Assembly (NCBI RefSeq): GCF_016920785.2
Contig: NW_024609880.1
Location: 36,479,152 to 36,543,151 of the forward strand
Direction of reading: 5' to 3'
Length of the DNA: 64,000 bases
Origin: Ixodes scapularis
Taxonomy: Eukaryota; Arthropoda; Arachnida; Ixodida; Ixodidae
Shown here: positions 20,601 through 30,867 of the stretch, one piece after another
How positions within the stretch are numbered: the first letter of the stretch is position 1
Layout: each line of letters begins with the position of its first letter
Made by a program: the position numbers and the translations under genes
The notes under the pieces: generated by a model
Seen by the model: only the letters and a program-made list of their open reading frames with translations
Database searches by the model: none
What the model was told of the DNA's origin: nothing

Positions 20601-22585
20601 TGCAAGATCCACTTTGACTGCGGATTGTGTTATGTTCATCAGACAGGGCGTTGTTTGAATGACCGTCTTACGGAACATAAAAGGTGTGTAAAAAATATGG
20701 CGCAAAGTTCTAAGTTGGCAAATCATATTAGTTCTTGTAATATTCGTTCCCCTCTTTGGGAGGAAACTTCCGTTCTGTGTAACGAAAAAGAATTGTTTAG
20801 AAGGCTAATTAAGGAGACCTTGTGCATTCGCGAGCGGGGAAATTGTGTGAGCCAGCCGTCCTTGGTTATCAGTGATCAGATGAAAAAGTTTTTGCTTTTG
20901 TGAGGGGGGCTTCGTAAACTTGAAGGGGGGGAACAGGGAGGAGAAAACCGGGAAGCGTTTGCTTGGAAGTAGGAAATGGGGATTAGGCTTTAGCGTTTTG
21001 GAAGTCGCCTTGTGTGTTGACTTTGGGGCTGTTGTTGCTTGGATGGTCGGCTACCTTTCCGAAAGTGTTGGAGCTGGGGAGTGGCTCAGGCTGTCTGGGG
21101 CGAACTTGTTGCCGTCTTGTTTATGCATTTCAGTTCTTTTTTGCCCCTTCTCTTTTCCTTTTGTCTGAAAGTCTATTTATTGGTATGCTCATATCAATAA
21201 AATTCAGCTGCGTTTGAGATTTTGTTGTGTTTGTCCGTTTTTTTATTGTTCCCATCTCAGGTTTACAAGATGTCCGGTATGATGTTTTTAGTCTTCGTTG
21301 GTCTTCGTTAAAAGTTGTTTCCAGGAAAAATATGAAAACTTCAAGACCTTACATACAATAGAAAGCACTCATAAACGACCAAACGTCATCGACATCATAT
21401 ACAGGCAACCTTGTTCTGCCTTGTGCATGTCTGCAAACTTAACTTGTTATCTGAATGATGCTTGTCTGCAGTCATATCTTCGGTTCTTTTTAACCTTAAA
21501 CATTTACGCTCCGAAAGTGCCATTAGTGCATGAGCTGTGGTTTTTGTTGTTTCATGTACTGTCATTTTCTCTCAGCTCACAAACCGTGAATTGGACTCCA
21601 AAATTCTCTACAATAAACAGGATGACAAGGTTTTCCCCGCGTCGCTCATGTTGAATCGTTAAGGGAAGATTCTGCAAGCTTTACGGACGTTTTCTATCTA
21701 AAGCTTAGCAACGTCCGAGATAGAATTTTCGGGCTTTTATTTCTGATTAGACGGCGAAGACTTTTTGGAAGTTGTGCGTGGACGCGGACATAAATGCAGC
21801 TAATGACCCCAGTGAACTCAAAGTATGACTGTTAACCTGGGATCAGTAACGGTCGTCACGCAGCAGTGATTAAGCGGCCGAGATGGTCATGTAAACCTTA
21901 CAGCCTGGATTGAAGAGGGTCCATCTCAAAGCATGGGGAGCGTTTGCGAGTTAGTGGCGGACACCTCCTGCGGCGATCGGTCTCGAGTGCGTATGCGCTG
22001 CGTTGTCGCGTGGCAATGAGGAAAGCAGGAGAAAAGGCGGAGACGTTTTCAGACGATCAACGCTTTCATCACCTTCTCGCAGCTCGCATTGCGAATGCGG
22101 CCCATAAATCACGTGACCCCAACAAGCAGTTCTAAACTCTCAGTAATACAAGCTCTCTACTCGTCGTAAACAGTTACAGGCAGTCATGCTTAAACGCCAA
22201 TGTCCAGTAGCCTAAGCACTGGGCCGCCGATTCCCCAGGCGTTTCGAGCCGTGAGACGCGAAGAGCTCTGATTACGGGATGTTTTCAATCCGTCGAGCGC
22301 AATGCGCCAAGCATACCTACAAACTTGTCACGAGAAGTATGCAAGACGGCAAGGATTTTAACATAGGGGGGTTGTGTTTTCCCGCTACCGGAGATCGCCC
22401 CACATCTCACCGGGGAGATCTTGGATGGTTGTCGCGGCGCCTTGTTTGTTTTTGTCGGCGGCGACGATGCGAGCTCCTTCCTGGGACAGTGCCTTGCAGA
22501 CCGCCCTTCCAATGCCGCTGCCGCCACCGGTGACCAGCGCAAGGCGTCCGGCCAGCGAGATACCCGCCGAAGTGCTGCCAGCCAT
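14204..22585 (-). CDS. HSD17B8: HSD17B8-type short-chain dehydrogenase, gene 1 (3 exons)
   Basis: CDS join: 22411-22585, 19162-19355, 14204-14605, giving 256 aa against about 261 for the vertebrate protein. All junctions are GT-AG, with phases 1 and 0. The cofactor motif TGGGSGIG is at residues 19-26 and the NNAG variant NCAG at 96-99. The catalytic tetrad is complete: Asn121 (VNLK), Ser151 (NLSS), Tyr164 and Lys168 (YAASK). The C-terminus ends LEVTGGMFM, as in this family. In animals HSD17B8 is the NAD-dependent alpha subunit of the mitochondrial 3-ketoacyl-ACP reductase and can also oxidise estradiol; here the role is inferred. There is no transmembrane segment. The start codon is the ATG at 22583-22585; the GTG before it is in frame but unlikely. 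Intron 1 holds a Penelope-like element, and a hAT element lies 124 bp upstream of the start. Confidence 0.9.
14606..16572. other. Intron 2 of gene 1, proximal part
   Basis: An AGCAGCT-rich stretch spans about 14670-14790. Otherwise no element with recognisable ends is seen. Open frames near 15600-16280 overlap on both strands and match no known family. Confidence 0.45.
16573..17117 (+). mobile_element. hAT-like element (AGAGCTGGGC), truncated by a TTAA element
   Basis: Collinear and clearly similar to the complete copy at 57484-58086: GCTGGGC start, TTAATCGATTAATTG-type motif, TGACATTCTCCAGCA, CAGGTGTACTCGCC. It ends abruptly where the TTAA element at 17122 begins. The right end was not found after the TTAA pair. 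Confidence 0.65.
17122..18094 (+). mobile_element. TTAA element, family T1, copy 2
   Basis: Starts after TTAA (17118-17121) with AGAGGCCCAGCAAGG and ends ATTGCAAGGTCCCT before TCAA, a one-base variant of TTAA. The interior is collinear with 4086-5094, though somewhat internally rearranged near 17640-17660 and 17880-17930. Confidence 0.78.
18099..18678 (-). mobile_element. TTAA element, family T1, copy 3, inverted and truncated
   Basis: Starts GGGGCCCTGCAATCAT directly after the shared TCAA and runs as the reverse complement of the distal half of the family. It breaks off at about the position equivalent to 4515 in copy 1. Copies 2 and 3 together make a palindrome of more than 1 kb in intron 2 of gene 1. 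Confidence 0.75.
18861..19073. repeat. Foldback repeat, arms about 100 bp
   Basis: CTATACTCCGCGACAACTTT at the left is inverted at 19054-19073, and GCGCGGGCTCTCCTCC is inverted around 18980-18998. It lies about 90 bp from exon 2 of gene 1, within intron 2. Confidence 0.75.
19162..19355 (-). CDS. HSD17B8: HSD17B8 gene 1, exon 2
   Basis: 194 nt, entered in phase 1 and left in phase 0. It encodes residues 59-123: the adenine-contacting segment EVDVG, the VVVNCAG strand and VNLK with the catalytic Asn121. Its length equals exon 2 of the paralog exactly. Confidence 0.93.
19532..21274 (+). mobile_element. Penelope-like element, 5'-truncated and decayed (PLE1)
   Basis: The left end has ACATCTTGTAAACCCTGAG and the right end CTCAGGTTTACAAGATGT, an inverted repeat. 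A small extra hairpin lies at the left end. Between them are reverse transcriptase and GIY-YIG endonuclease remnants. The element lies in intron 1 of gene 1, antisense to the gene. Inverted or partial terminal copies are typical of Penelope-like elements. Confidence 0.8.
19590..20903 (+). pseudogene. Penelope-type reverse transcriptase and GIY-YIG endonuclease, broken
   Basis: The reading frame starts mid-protein, close to reverse transcriptase motif A (SLDIKDLYY, about 19671). The active-site box normally YVDD reads FPDD (about 19990-20001). A TAA at 20161-20163 interrupts the conserved GLCWS-x-RE segment, after which the same frame continues. The C-terminal region has the endonuclease signature in decayed form (CGLCYVHQTGRCLNDRLTEH, about 20620-20680), with the GIY and YIG tripeptides altered. 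An intact copy would reverse-transcribe and integrate the element; this one is inactive on several counts. Confidence 0.85.
21275..22410. other. Intron 1 of gene 1, exon-1-proximal part
   Basis: Open frames at 21298-21654 and 21944-22135 show no recognisable domain. No element ends identified. Confidence 0.4.
22411..22585 (-). CDS. HSD17B8: HSD17B8 gene 1, exon 1
   Basis: 58 codons plus one base from the ATG at 22583-22585, ending at the donor CCCCG|GTGAG. It encodes the first Rossmann strand and TGGGSGIGRAV, then VAADKN, where the Asp favours NAD(H) over NADP(H) by family rule. Confidence 0.92.
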
Positions 22586-22709
22586 CACTTCTAACTTCTA
22601 ACTTGTAACACGCTTCTCGGGGAAAGGGCCGTGGATGTGACAGTAGCAGGCTGCAGTGTCCTTTTCCGAAGGATCGCACAGCTCGTCGACCACTTTTCGC
22701 AGATGGGAC

Positions 22710-23382
22710 TAGAGCACTATATAGCTCCTACGGAGCAGAGTAGCGCAATCCTTTGAACCCCGTGTTTTGCCGACAACATGGCCGACAGAGCGGCTCGGCG
22801 CGAGTCACGTGGTACTCAGGGTTCCAGGAGGCGGCCAGCCCTATGGGAGAATACATGGAGATCGATACAACACGGCTGATTAAAAAATGAACGGCGAGTT
22901 CACACTTTTCAAAACTAGTCTGCCGTGAAGCTAGTAAAGCACTAAACACTTTATCAAAGTTTTAATAATATCGGATGCGTGTGCAAATTTTGAGAAGGCA
23001 ATTCCCAAGGCAATGGCGTTTGAAGCAGACGATTCTTGCTCGCAGCGGAGATGGGCTTTTCGGGTTGGCCGGAGCGGGTCACGTGAAAGGTGTGACGTCG
23101 CCGTGTCGTCTGCTGCATGATGCCGCTCAAGCAATTTTTTAAAAAAAGTCAGGTCCTTGCGGGGCACAAAACTTAGCACAAATTATTCTGAAATGTTCCA
23201 TTATTATGTCAAAAACAATTGCCACTCCGTACACCACCACAATACTGAAGAAACAGCGATTGTCTCACGTTCTCCATGCATTTCTGACCGCAGTTGGAAC
23301 CTCCGGGCGTTCGCCGCTAGTCGCCGAGAGACGGCGTTCTAGATTGCGCTACTCTGCTCCGAAGGAGCTATATAGTGCTCTA
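22710..23382. mobile_element. hAT-type element in the 5' flank of gene 1
   Basis: Terminal inverted repeats of about 45 bp start TAGAGCACTATATAGCTCC. A perfect 8-bp duplication GATGGGAC lies at 22702-22709 and 23383-23390. The insertion places 673 bp of foreign sequence 124 bp upstream of the HSD17B8 start codon. No transposase frame. Confidence 0.88.
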
Positions 23383-23390
23383 GATGGGAC

Positions 23391-23950
23391 AAGATTCAAC
23401 GGTGACCAGAAGATAAGGGCGACAAAACTTCCTCATACCCTTTTCCAAAGTTTATGAATTGAATTGGATTGGATTGGATTCTCCTATGCCGCCAAGCCAA
23501 CCTACCCAGTGTTTGCGGCATGGGAGCAGGCTCATCGCTGTTTTTGGAGAATAGAAAAATCTCTCTGTTTCGGTTTCGTTAAAAAATGTTGAAATGTATT
23601 TGCAATGTCTGTTTTTTGCTCGCCTAAAAATAGCGAATGTTTTGGAAGGAATAAACAGGTGTCTAAATCTCCACAAAAATAAACTATGCATCGCCGGACG
23701 CTCAGTCTCCGCCCAAATGTAAAGCTAGAGGACTTACGAGCAGACTCCAAAGAAAGTTTCAAAACTTACCGGCATCTGTTTGAAACGTTTTAAAACCGAT
23801 TTTCAGAAATGTTTGGTGCAAGGGGGGGGGAAGTGTTGAGATACGAGAAAAGGGGGTAAATGTTCATGCGCACTATTATTCACCCTAATAGGGGAAAAGA
23901 AAAGATTTGGTGCAAAAATGGAGGAAAATCAAATCTGCGATTGCATGGAC
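23391..23950. other. Non-coding, with a partial F1 copy
   Basis: A GGATT-type short tandem lies at about 23460-23482. Half of an F1 foldback element (GCATCGCCGGACGCTC, then TCCGCCCAAATG) is at about 23680-23800. A G run is at 23822-23830. No gene. Confidence 0.55.
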
Positions 23951-23954
23951 TTAA

Positions 23955-24495
23955 AGGGACACTGACACCCCCAAAAACATTAGTTTTCTTATTTTTTGCC
24001 AGACGATCCATTATGGTGTCAGAAGACTACCCAATCGATAGTTTGCTACAGCGTCAGGTATATTTTATAATAAAGTAAAAAAACTCAACTGCTCGAAACC
24101 GAAACCGAAACTGGACTGGGGAGGAAAAAGAAATGTTACCGAAAATCACGTAACTGTACAACTTTCTTTTTTTTTTATATATATAATCAATATATTTTCA
24201 GCATATTAGAAGCCACAAAATATCATACTCTCTGTCTCCTTTTAGTATTGAATGTGTGCCTTCGATGACCCACGACTTTGATTATCTTTGGTGGTTGTGT
24301 CTAAAACATAGAAAACGTCACGTGACCACGGAGAAGAGGGTGAGCGCAACTCAAACTGGCCGGTGCTCGATCGGCGGTTTTCGGGCGGAAAGAAAACGAA
24401 TTGCGAGTCGCTAATTGTGTTCTGGTAAGTTGGGGTCTCATATTCCATGTACAAATAAAAATGTTAGCTAGCTTAAATACCCTGTCAGTGTCCCT
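23955..24495 (+). mobile_element. TTAA element, family T2, copy 1
   Basis: TTAA (23951-23954), then AGGGACACTGACACCCCC; the right end is CTGTCAGTGTCCCT before TTAA (24496-24499). Internal marks shared with other copies are AACTGCTCGAAACCGAAAC, GATGACCCACGACTTTGATT and GTGACCACGGAGAAGAG. No transposase. Confidence 0.85.
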
Positions 24496-24499
24496 TTAA

Positions 24500-25079
24500 A
24501 AGGGCACTGACAAGGTATTTATGCTCGCCAAGTTTTTTATTTGTACCTGACATATAAGAGTCCGATTACCCAGAAAACAATTCGCGGATCGAAATTCGTT
24601 TTCTTTCGACCCGAAAACCGCCGATCGAGTACCGACCAGGAGTTGCGCTCACTCTCTTCTCCGTGGTCGCGTGACGTTTTCTGTTTTAGACACAACCACC
24701 AAAGATAATCAAAGTCGTGGGTCATCAAAGGCGCACACACAAAATTAAAGATAAATAAAAAAAGGATACCCATTTTTTTTTTTTTTTGCGACTTCTAAAA
24801 ATTTGAAAATACGTTGATAAAAAAAAAAATAGTTGCACAGCCACGTGACTTACGCCAACTCTGTCCTCCTCTATATTTTTTCTTTCATCCCAGTCCAGTA
24901 TCGGTCTCGGTTTCGAGCAGTATTTTTTTTTCTTACTTTATAAAAAATATATGTGAGACTGTAGCCAAATATTTATTGGGTAGTCTTCTGACACCATAAC
25001 ATAATTAATCGCCGGGCAAAATATTTTAAAAAAATTAGGGGGCAAAAGGGTAAGGGGGGGGGGGGGTGTCAGTGTCCCT
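24500..25079 (-). mobile_element. TTAA element, family T2, copy 2, inverted
   Basis: Begins right after the TTAA that ends copy 1 and runs in reverse orientation, with CTCACTCTCTTCTCCGTGGTC and GGTTTCGAGCAG. It ends GTGTCAGTGTCCCT before GTAA, a one-base variant of TTAA (25080-25083). Copies 1 and 2 form a palindrome of about 1.1 kb. Confidence 0.85.
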
Positions 25080-25083
25080 GTAA

Positions 25084-26290
25084 CCGAGAAGGTGGGGGAG
25101 AGGAGGAGACGAGAGAGCGCGAGGACGTCAGAACGCAGAGCTCTGATTCGAATGATTAGTGGGTAGAGCTAAAGCTAGCTACATTTGCTTCCACTGCACT
25201 CGCCGAACGCCTTCGAATACGAAAGCCCAGGGATGGGCAGTATTTCAAATACAAGTATTTAAAATACGTATTTCAAATACTTTGTGTATTTTGCATTTGT
25301 ATTTAATTACAAATCGGGTAATGTATTTGACGTGTGTATTTAAATACTAAAACGTGGATATTTCAGATACAATTGTAATTAAATGCAATTTTGTGATCGA
25401 AAATACATCCCTCAAATTTACTGTCACTGCCCAGAGCAGGAAGAAAACTACGTTTTGCACCGATTGCACTGTCTCTCAATCAAGCACAAGCGTTTAGTGA
25501 CTTTGTGATTACGGTGCCAGTCCAGGGCAAGAATAGTGACGAAATCGACGTTCACAGGCAGCCTGGCTCACAAGTAGCTGTGACAACTTGTGATGCTTTC
25601 CGGCCTGATTTCCATCCATATTTTTGCCTGGAACATTCTAAATGCGCGGGTCGTCCAGATTTTCGTAACTGGTGCGAGTTGCAACAATAAAAAATTCTCT
25701 AGCTTGTGCTGCGCGTTTTGGTAGTCTCAGTTCTTTGTTGGTCTATACCAAAATGTAATCGACAAAAAAGCTGCTTGAAACTCTGTACTTTTTTCACCTA
25801 TTACGTCCAAGCTGATTACATTTTTTGTGATTATATTTCTATTACGTTACTAGAGCCTCGCACACTAACTCCCGAGTGTGCGATGCAAAATTAAAATGAG
25901 ATACCAAGAAACATGTCGCAGGTGCCCTGAAGTCGCTAACGCAAATTTTGAGGAATGTATTTGGAAAAGTATTTGAAGGAGACCAAATACATTTGGTTGT
26001 ATTTGTATCTTGTACTTAAATGCTTCTTTTTGGAAATGTAATTAGATTTGTAATTAAATGCGCTTTTGACGAAGTATTTTGTATTTGTATTTCGATATAT
26101 ATTTGCATGTATTTGGCCCATCCCTGCGAAAGCCAAACGCCGGACGCCGGCATTCCGCGTTCTTACGCGTTCGACGAGTGCACTGGAGACAAAGGCGGCT
26201 CGCTTTAGGTCCACCCACTAATCATTCCAACCGGAGCTCGGCGTTCTGACGTCCTTGCGCGCTGTCCTCTCCTCCTCGCCTCCGAGGCGC
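25084..26290. repeat. Foldback, arms about 150 bp, split by a hAT element
   Basis: The left arm (25084-25219) and right arm (26135-26290) are inverted copies, sharing GGACGTCAGAACGC, GAATGATTAGTGGGT and CTGCACTCGnCGAACGC-type segments. The hAT element at 25228-26126 sits in the loop. Confidence 0.75.
25228..26126. mobile_element. hAT-type element, CAGGGATGGGC ends, 899 bp
   Basis: The left end CAGGGATGGGCAGTATTT is inverted at the right (AAATACATGC...GGCCCATCCCTG). A perfect 8-bp duplication CGAAAGCC lies at 25220-25227 and 26127-26134. The subterminal regions are AT-rich, with repeated GTATTTnAAATAC motifs. The middle (25500-25700) has a short open frame of no recognised family. Confidence 0.9.
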
Positions 26291-26299
26291 ACACTCCGG

Positions 26300-28190
26300 C
26301 GTTGAGCTTGAGCGCAGCGAACGCAGCGTAGCGCAGAACGTGTGCCTTTCATTGGCCGGCGGCGACCAGGAATTCGATATCTGCGACCAATCAGCATATG
26401 TATGCGCTGCGCTAAGCCGCGTTTGCTACGCACAGCGTCGGAGTAAAGAGCGGACACTGCCAGCGGCCCAGATAGACCAGTGACAGCCAGCACTCCCACG
26501 TGCTCCTAGCAGGCGGCATTAAGCATAACCTTGTTCCGGTTCCGGTCAAGTTAGTTTCGGTTTCGGTTGGGGATTTCTGCTCCGGTTTCTCCGGTACCCT
26601 TCTCTTTCATCCTCGCCTCCCTCCTCGCTAGGCTCTCGGAAGCTACTCAACTCCCAAAGCCGATTCTTTTTTTTTCTTTTTTTTTTTTTAATGTTGACGC
26701 AGTTTTGTTTGAATTTTTACGATAGAATTCGTCCAAATGCATCAAACAAAATTTTTACTTCACAAAACAGAGGTGTATATCTTGTTCGTTTGCTTTTTTC
26801 TACTGTTGAGCATTGAAGTTACACAATCTCCGCATTGACTCCTGACTGGTGGAGCATTTTGGGGTCAACAACAGAAAGTGATTCGAAAATGTTTTATTGG
26901 TCCACATTCGTATATGCATGGTTTACTTCAGACGCTCTGTATGTTTTATATAAAAAAAAGATGCAAAAATAAATGAATATGAAGGAGTTCGGCATATCGT
27001 ACACTTCGTAATAGTATAGATTTTTTAGAGGAACCACATTAACAAAAACTTTCCACGGGGCACATGCTGAACGATCCCTTCGCTTTCAGGACGACTCGGG
27101 CACAGGAAGTAAGTACAGAAATAAATAAGACATCGCTATCATCACCAGTTAATTGGCACAGCCTGAAACACACTGTGGGAGAGCCATTACTAAACAATGA
27201 CAACTCTATTCAGTCTGACAAGATTCAACGTCCCTAAACATTCCCCAAAATACATTTGATCAGAAAGGAAGTTTGGCGTAAAAAAGCGGCTAAAAAACTA
27301 TGGACTGTGGATACAAAAGTGGGTAGATTTTCTTTCGAATCTATAGCCTCTATACAATATTTTTGTAGACATTCTGTAGAAAGTGGATCAATACTTTAGC
27401 AAGGTGGCCGTAATACATATTTGTTGGAAATAACTGAAATAAATGTTTGGAGTTCAAGGTGCACCGCTCAATTAGTAAGCACGTTCTGTTCTTAATTTGG
27501 CAACCACCTCCGTTAATACACTATTAACTCTTAAACTTGTCTAGTTGTTTACCAGCCACTGTAGAGTGCAACCACACTTTGTCCAAGTTCCGGTTAAGAA
27601 ATAGAACATGCCAACAGAAGCGTATTCTACAAAACGTTTAAAAAAAAAAAGATTTGTGGCACTCTGATCAAAGTTAAACTACCCAGTCCTGAAAGTGTGT
27701 GATACAAAGCAGCACACACTCCTCGAACATGCGCCACATCCTCTATTACGGCAGGAAAGCGATTTTCTAGTTGTTGAATGGAATTAAATGCAACCTATGA
27801 TAATACTATTAGTTCCCGAAGAGTTTTCCAGGCACCATTGTATGCTTTCAGCACATGAAAGTACTGGTGAGGCCTGGTCGAGTTTAGACTCCTCCCTCAG
27901 CAGCTGAGAACAGCCACAACTGTGGGTTGTCTGTTCAATGAAATGCTTAATCAAATAGCTCCAACGTAATAAGTGGATGAATAATCAATTATGTTAGACC
28001 TGATGTTTGATGTCAGCTGAGAAATATCCTCTAGTGGCGGGAAGTTATCAATTGGAAGACATTCCACGTTGTCTGCAATTGAACTTTCATGGTGCAAAAA
28101 TATTGGCAACTCCTTGGGGAGGTCAGCCTTGTCATCCTCTATGTTTCCATGGTTCGACAGTTTGAACAGTTTCTTTATTTGTTAGTGTTT
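26300..28190. other. Intergenic stretch, no gene recognised
   Basis: AT-rich, low in long open frames. A poly-T/pyrimidine tract is at 26665-26690. From about 27800 onwards it may be the far (C-terminal/3') part of the P-element-like remnant on the minus strand, but this is too decayed to assign. Confidence 0.4.
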
Positions 28191-28199
28191 TAGTCCTGA

Positions 28200-28960
28200 G
28201 GTTAACTGATACACATTTAGGTTTGTATTGCAGCCCAGCATGTCATATAGCTCCAAATATGCTCTCAAGTGGGTCTTGCTGCAGGCGTTGTCTAAGTAAG
28301 AACTTAAAGTCATGGCTGTTTGAAATCTCCTCCCAGAGCATGAGGACACTCTTTATAGCAACTTACCACCCTATGATGGTTTGTGGCTACCTCCTACTTT
28401 GGACTTCCATGCTGAAATCCATCCGAGTTGCTGGTGAAGGCCCCGAGTACCTCAGATTCCCCTTTCAGAGTGGCATGACGCAACTTCTGCCCTGTCTTCT
28501 TGAATTGTGAGCCATTTACACAATCAAAAAGTCTGTCCATCCTATCGCAGAAATAAGCTGTCGCCATGACTGCCTCAGGAAGCTCCTTGGCATAAACAAG
28601 GGATAGGACTGTGAGACAGACTGAGGCACTCAGTACCTGCGGCACGCTTTACTTTCATGTTACCCAAAGGGTTTTGAAAAATGGGTCTCTCAGTATGTTT
28701 CGGAGGCAACCGGAACCACATTTCATGAGTGGAACGATCAAGTTTAACAATCTGGGACTACTCAATAACCTTATTTTCAATGCAAAATGTATGTGCTTGA
28801 AGATTGTTTCTGGTTGTTTTGATGAGGTGCGGAACATCAAAGGTAAAGTAAGCAGGTTCGTTGTCAACTTCAAAAACGGCTTATCAACAGACCCACCAAG
28901 TTGGTTGGCCAAGCTTGTGTTCGAAGCCCCCTAATCACAGACCACAGCCTTTACTGTGAA
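28200..28960 (-). pseudogene. P-element/THAP9-like transposase remnant
   Basis: On the minus strand, spread over three frames and interrupted by stops, are segments typical of the P-element transposase family. They are VPHLIKTTRNNL (about 28801-28838), CDRMDRLFDCVNG (about 28511-28549) and RLQQDPLESIFGAI (about 28250-28290). Their order and spacing fit the family. An active protein would cut and move a P-type DNA transposon. This copy lacks a DNA-binding THAP domain nearby and cannot be translated. No terminal repeats were identified. Confidence 0.65.
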
Positions 28961-29166
28961 GCCAACAGTCTTAAGCTCCTGCAATGAGAGGAATGAGGGG
29001 ACTGCGGATAAAAGAAGACGCTGTTGAAGTGTACACGATAGTGTATGCAAGGGGCTGAACCCACCTCCTGGAAATTCCAGAGAGCACAACAACCAAGGCT
29101 CTATCTGCAGCACCGTTCAACGCCCTCATCTGTAAATCCATGAAATTTCGTGCGCATGGTCATAAG

Positions 29167-30023
29167 TAGGGTTCGGAGTTTTCGGTTTAAACCGATAAAA
29201 ACCGATAAAAGTACGCCGAATCCATTTTCGGAAATTCGGTTTTAACCGGAAAAGGTCAGTTTTTAGGTTCGACAGTTTTGATTTAAACCGATAAAAACCG
29301 ATAAAATTTCGTCCAATCCATTTTTTAAAATTCAGTTTTAACCGGAAAAGGTCACTTTGACCGTCCAGTCGTACCGCAGAGCCGTGGCGAGCGTGTTTTC
29401 AAACTCGTTGTGAGGAAGACTGACTGGATGCAAGCTCTGCATGTTGTGTTGTGCTTCAAAACGTCGCACCGTGTCTCTTTCGGCGATTTTGGCTCAGGCA
29501 GCGCGTCATCTCCACAGCCTGCCAGCGTCCAGTGTTAGCGTTGAGAGGGCGTTCTCGAAGCTCAGGGTCATATATTAACAGGAAAGAAATAGTGTGGATC
29601 AAGAAGGAGAACCTGCGAAAGTACATGTTTGTGTGTACTATAATGAGATCACGTATTCCTGATGTACAGAAGATGAGGTTCCATGTTTTTGGGGCATAGG
29701 CTTCATATCTGACTTGATTGTATTTCTGCGTTTTTTTTTCTTGTTTCTTTTACAGTTGCACACATTTGCCAAATGAAGTGTCCATTTCTTTTTCAATGTA
29801 TCTGTGCCGTTATTTTTTGAGTGATCACAAATATCAGAGCTACGTACAAGGATCATCTGATCCGGTGTCCGTTGGATTTTATTTTATATTCACCGAAAAA
29901 AGCCGATAAATTTTTGCGGTCATAAATATACGCCAAAAAAAACCGAAAATTAAATTTTAAAATAAACACCGAAAAAAGTACGCCGAATTTCGAAAAAATA
30001 GAAACCGAAAACGCAGAACCCTA
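29167..30023 (+). mobile_element. hAT element, TAGGGTTC ends, with transposase remnant
   Basis: Ends TAGGGTTCGGAGTTTTCGG and, inverted, CCGAAAACGCAGAACCCTA. A perfect 8-bp duplication GTCATAAG lies at 29159-29166 and 30024-30031. The subterminal repeats are rich in AACCGATAAAAACCG. It carries a piece of transposase (separate entry), so it is an internal deletion derivative of a coding hAT element. Confidence 0.92.
29471..29640 (+). pseudogene. hAT transposase C-terminal (dimerisation) domain remnant
   Basis: The frame reads LPASSVSVERAFSKLRVIY, close to the conserved hAT family C-terminal dimerisation motif (P-x-SS-x-x-x-ER-x-FS). A stop follows, and after a frame change RKYMFV (about 29613-29630) matches the next conserved block. 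The catalytic RNase H-like part is missing. Confidence 0.8.
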
Positions 30024-30031
30024 GTCATAAG

Positions 30032-30560
30032 TCAAGTTATTTACAAAACAATCTCATCGATAACCGAGGTGCACACACGACTGCAGCCCGACAGCCTGAC
30101 GGAAATACCAGAGCGAGAAGCTCACGCCGCTCGGCTCGACATACTCACACCGAGCATGCGAGCACGCGGGCGGTCATGCGTCACCTTGTTTCAAAGGCGA
30201 CCACACGCTGCGGCAGAAAGCACAGACGGACGGCACGCACGCACGGCACGGGCAAACGACGCTCGGACGAGCAGAGGCTTGCAGAATGATGCTGAGGTCA
30301 CGGCGCGCAGGCAGGCAGGCGGGCAGGCCCACGGCAGGCCATGGCATTTTTGTGACGTGTTAGATTAAAACTATTTAGTCATTTTAAGTACTTTACATAT
30401 TGCTAAAGCATCACAATTTAAAAAAATATATACTTCTCATAGAAAGAGTTCTAACTAATTTTAACCAAATCACAGTAAAGCGCCCCGTAGCGGAGGGCAT
30501 TAAACGCACTATCTGGGCCGCGAATTGGCTTCTGCGTCCTCTCTTTACGTTTACTGTATT
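30032..30560. other. Non-coding, nothing recognised
   Basis: GC-rich to about 30350, with short GGCA/GGCAGGC tandem steps at 30305-30345, then AT-rich. The 99-codon open frame at 30069 has no domain I recognise. Confidence 0.4.
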
Positions 30561-30561
30561 A

Positions 30562-30737
30562 AGCGCGAAACACATGTACGACGAAACTGTCCGATCCGAC
30601 GTCCGACCGCGCAATACGACGGTCGGAGGCGAGGGTTTTCGTAGCATCGGAGAGCGTTGAAAACCCTCGCCTCCGACCGTCGTATTGCGCGGTCGGACGT
30701 CGGATCGGACGGTTTCGTCGTACATGTGTTTCGCGCT
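30562..30737. mobile_element. Near-perfect palindromic MITE, TTA duplication
   Basis: Arms of about 80 bp (AGCGCGAAACACATGTACGA inward) are almost identical inverted copies around a loop near 30645-30660. TTA flanks at 30559-30561 and 30738-30740. The near identity of the arms suggests a young insertion. A second, more diverged copy is at 38725-38899. The target duplication suits PIF/Harbinger elements. Confidence 0.85.
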
Positions 30738-30867
30738 TTACTCTATGAGTCCGTTTCGTTCAGCCGTCCAGGCCGCGATTTCCGCAATATGACGCCATGT
30801 TGAGAATTACGCAGAGAATGCGCGAAGTACTGCCGATTCCCCGTGCAACTTTTTTTTTTATGTGAAA

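Noticed and set aside
21298..21654. 118-codon frame in intron 1 of gene 1 as an extra exon
   Set aside because: No motif, no family resemblance, and plus-strand orientation opposite to the gene. Composition is typical of intron sequence.
22586..22588. GTG before the HSD17B8 gene 1 ATG as a start (and likewise at 48766-48768 for gene 2)
   Set aside because: Animal nuclear genes very rarely start at GTG. In both genes an in-frame ATG lies downstream at the expected distance from the TGGGSGIG motif.
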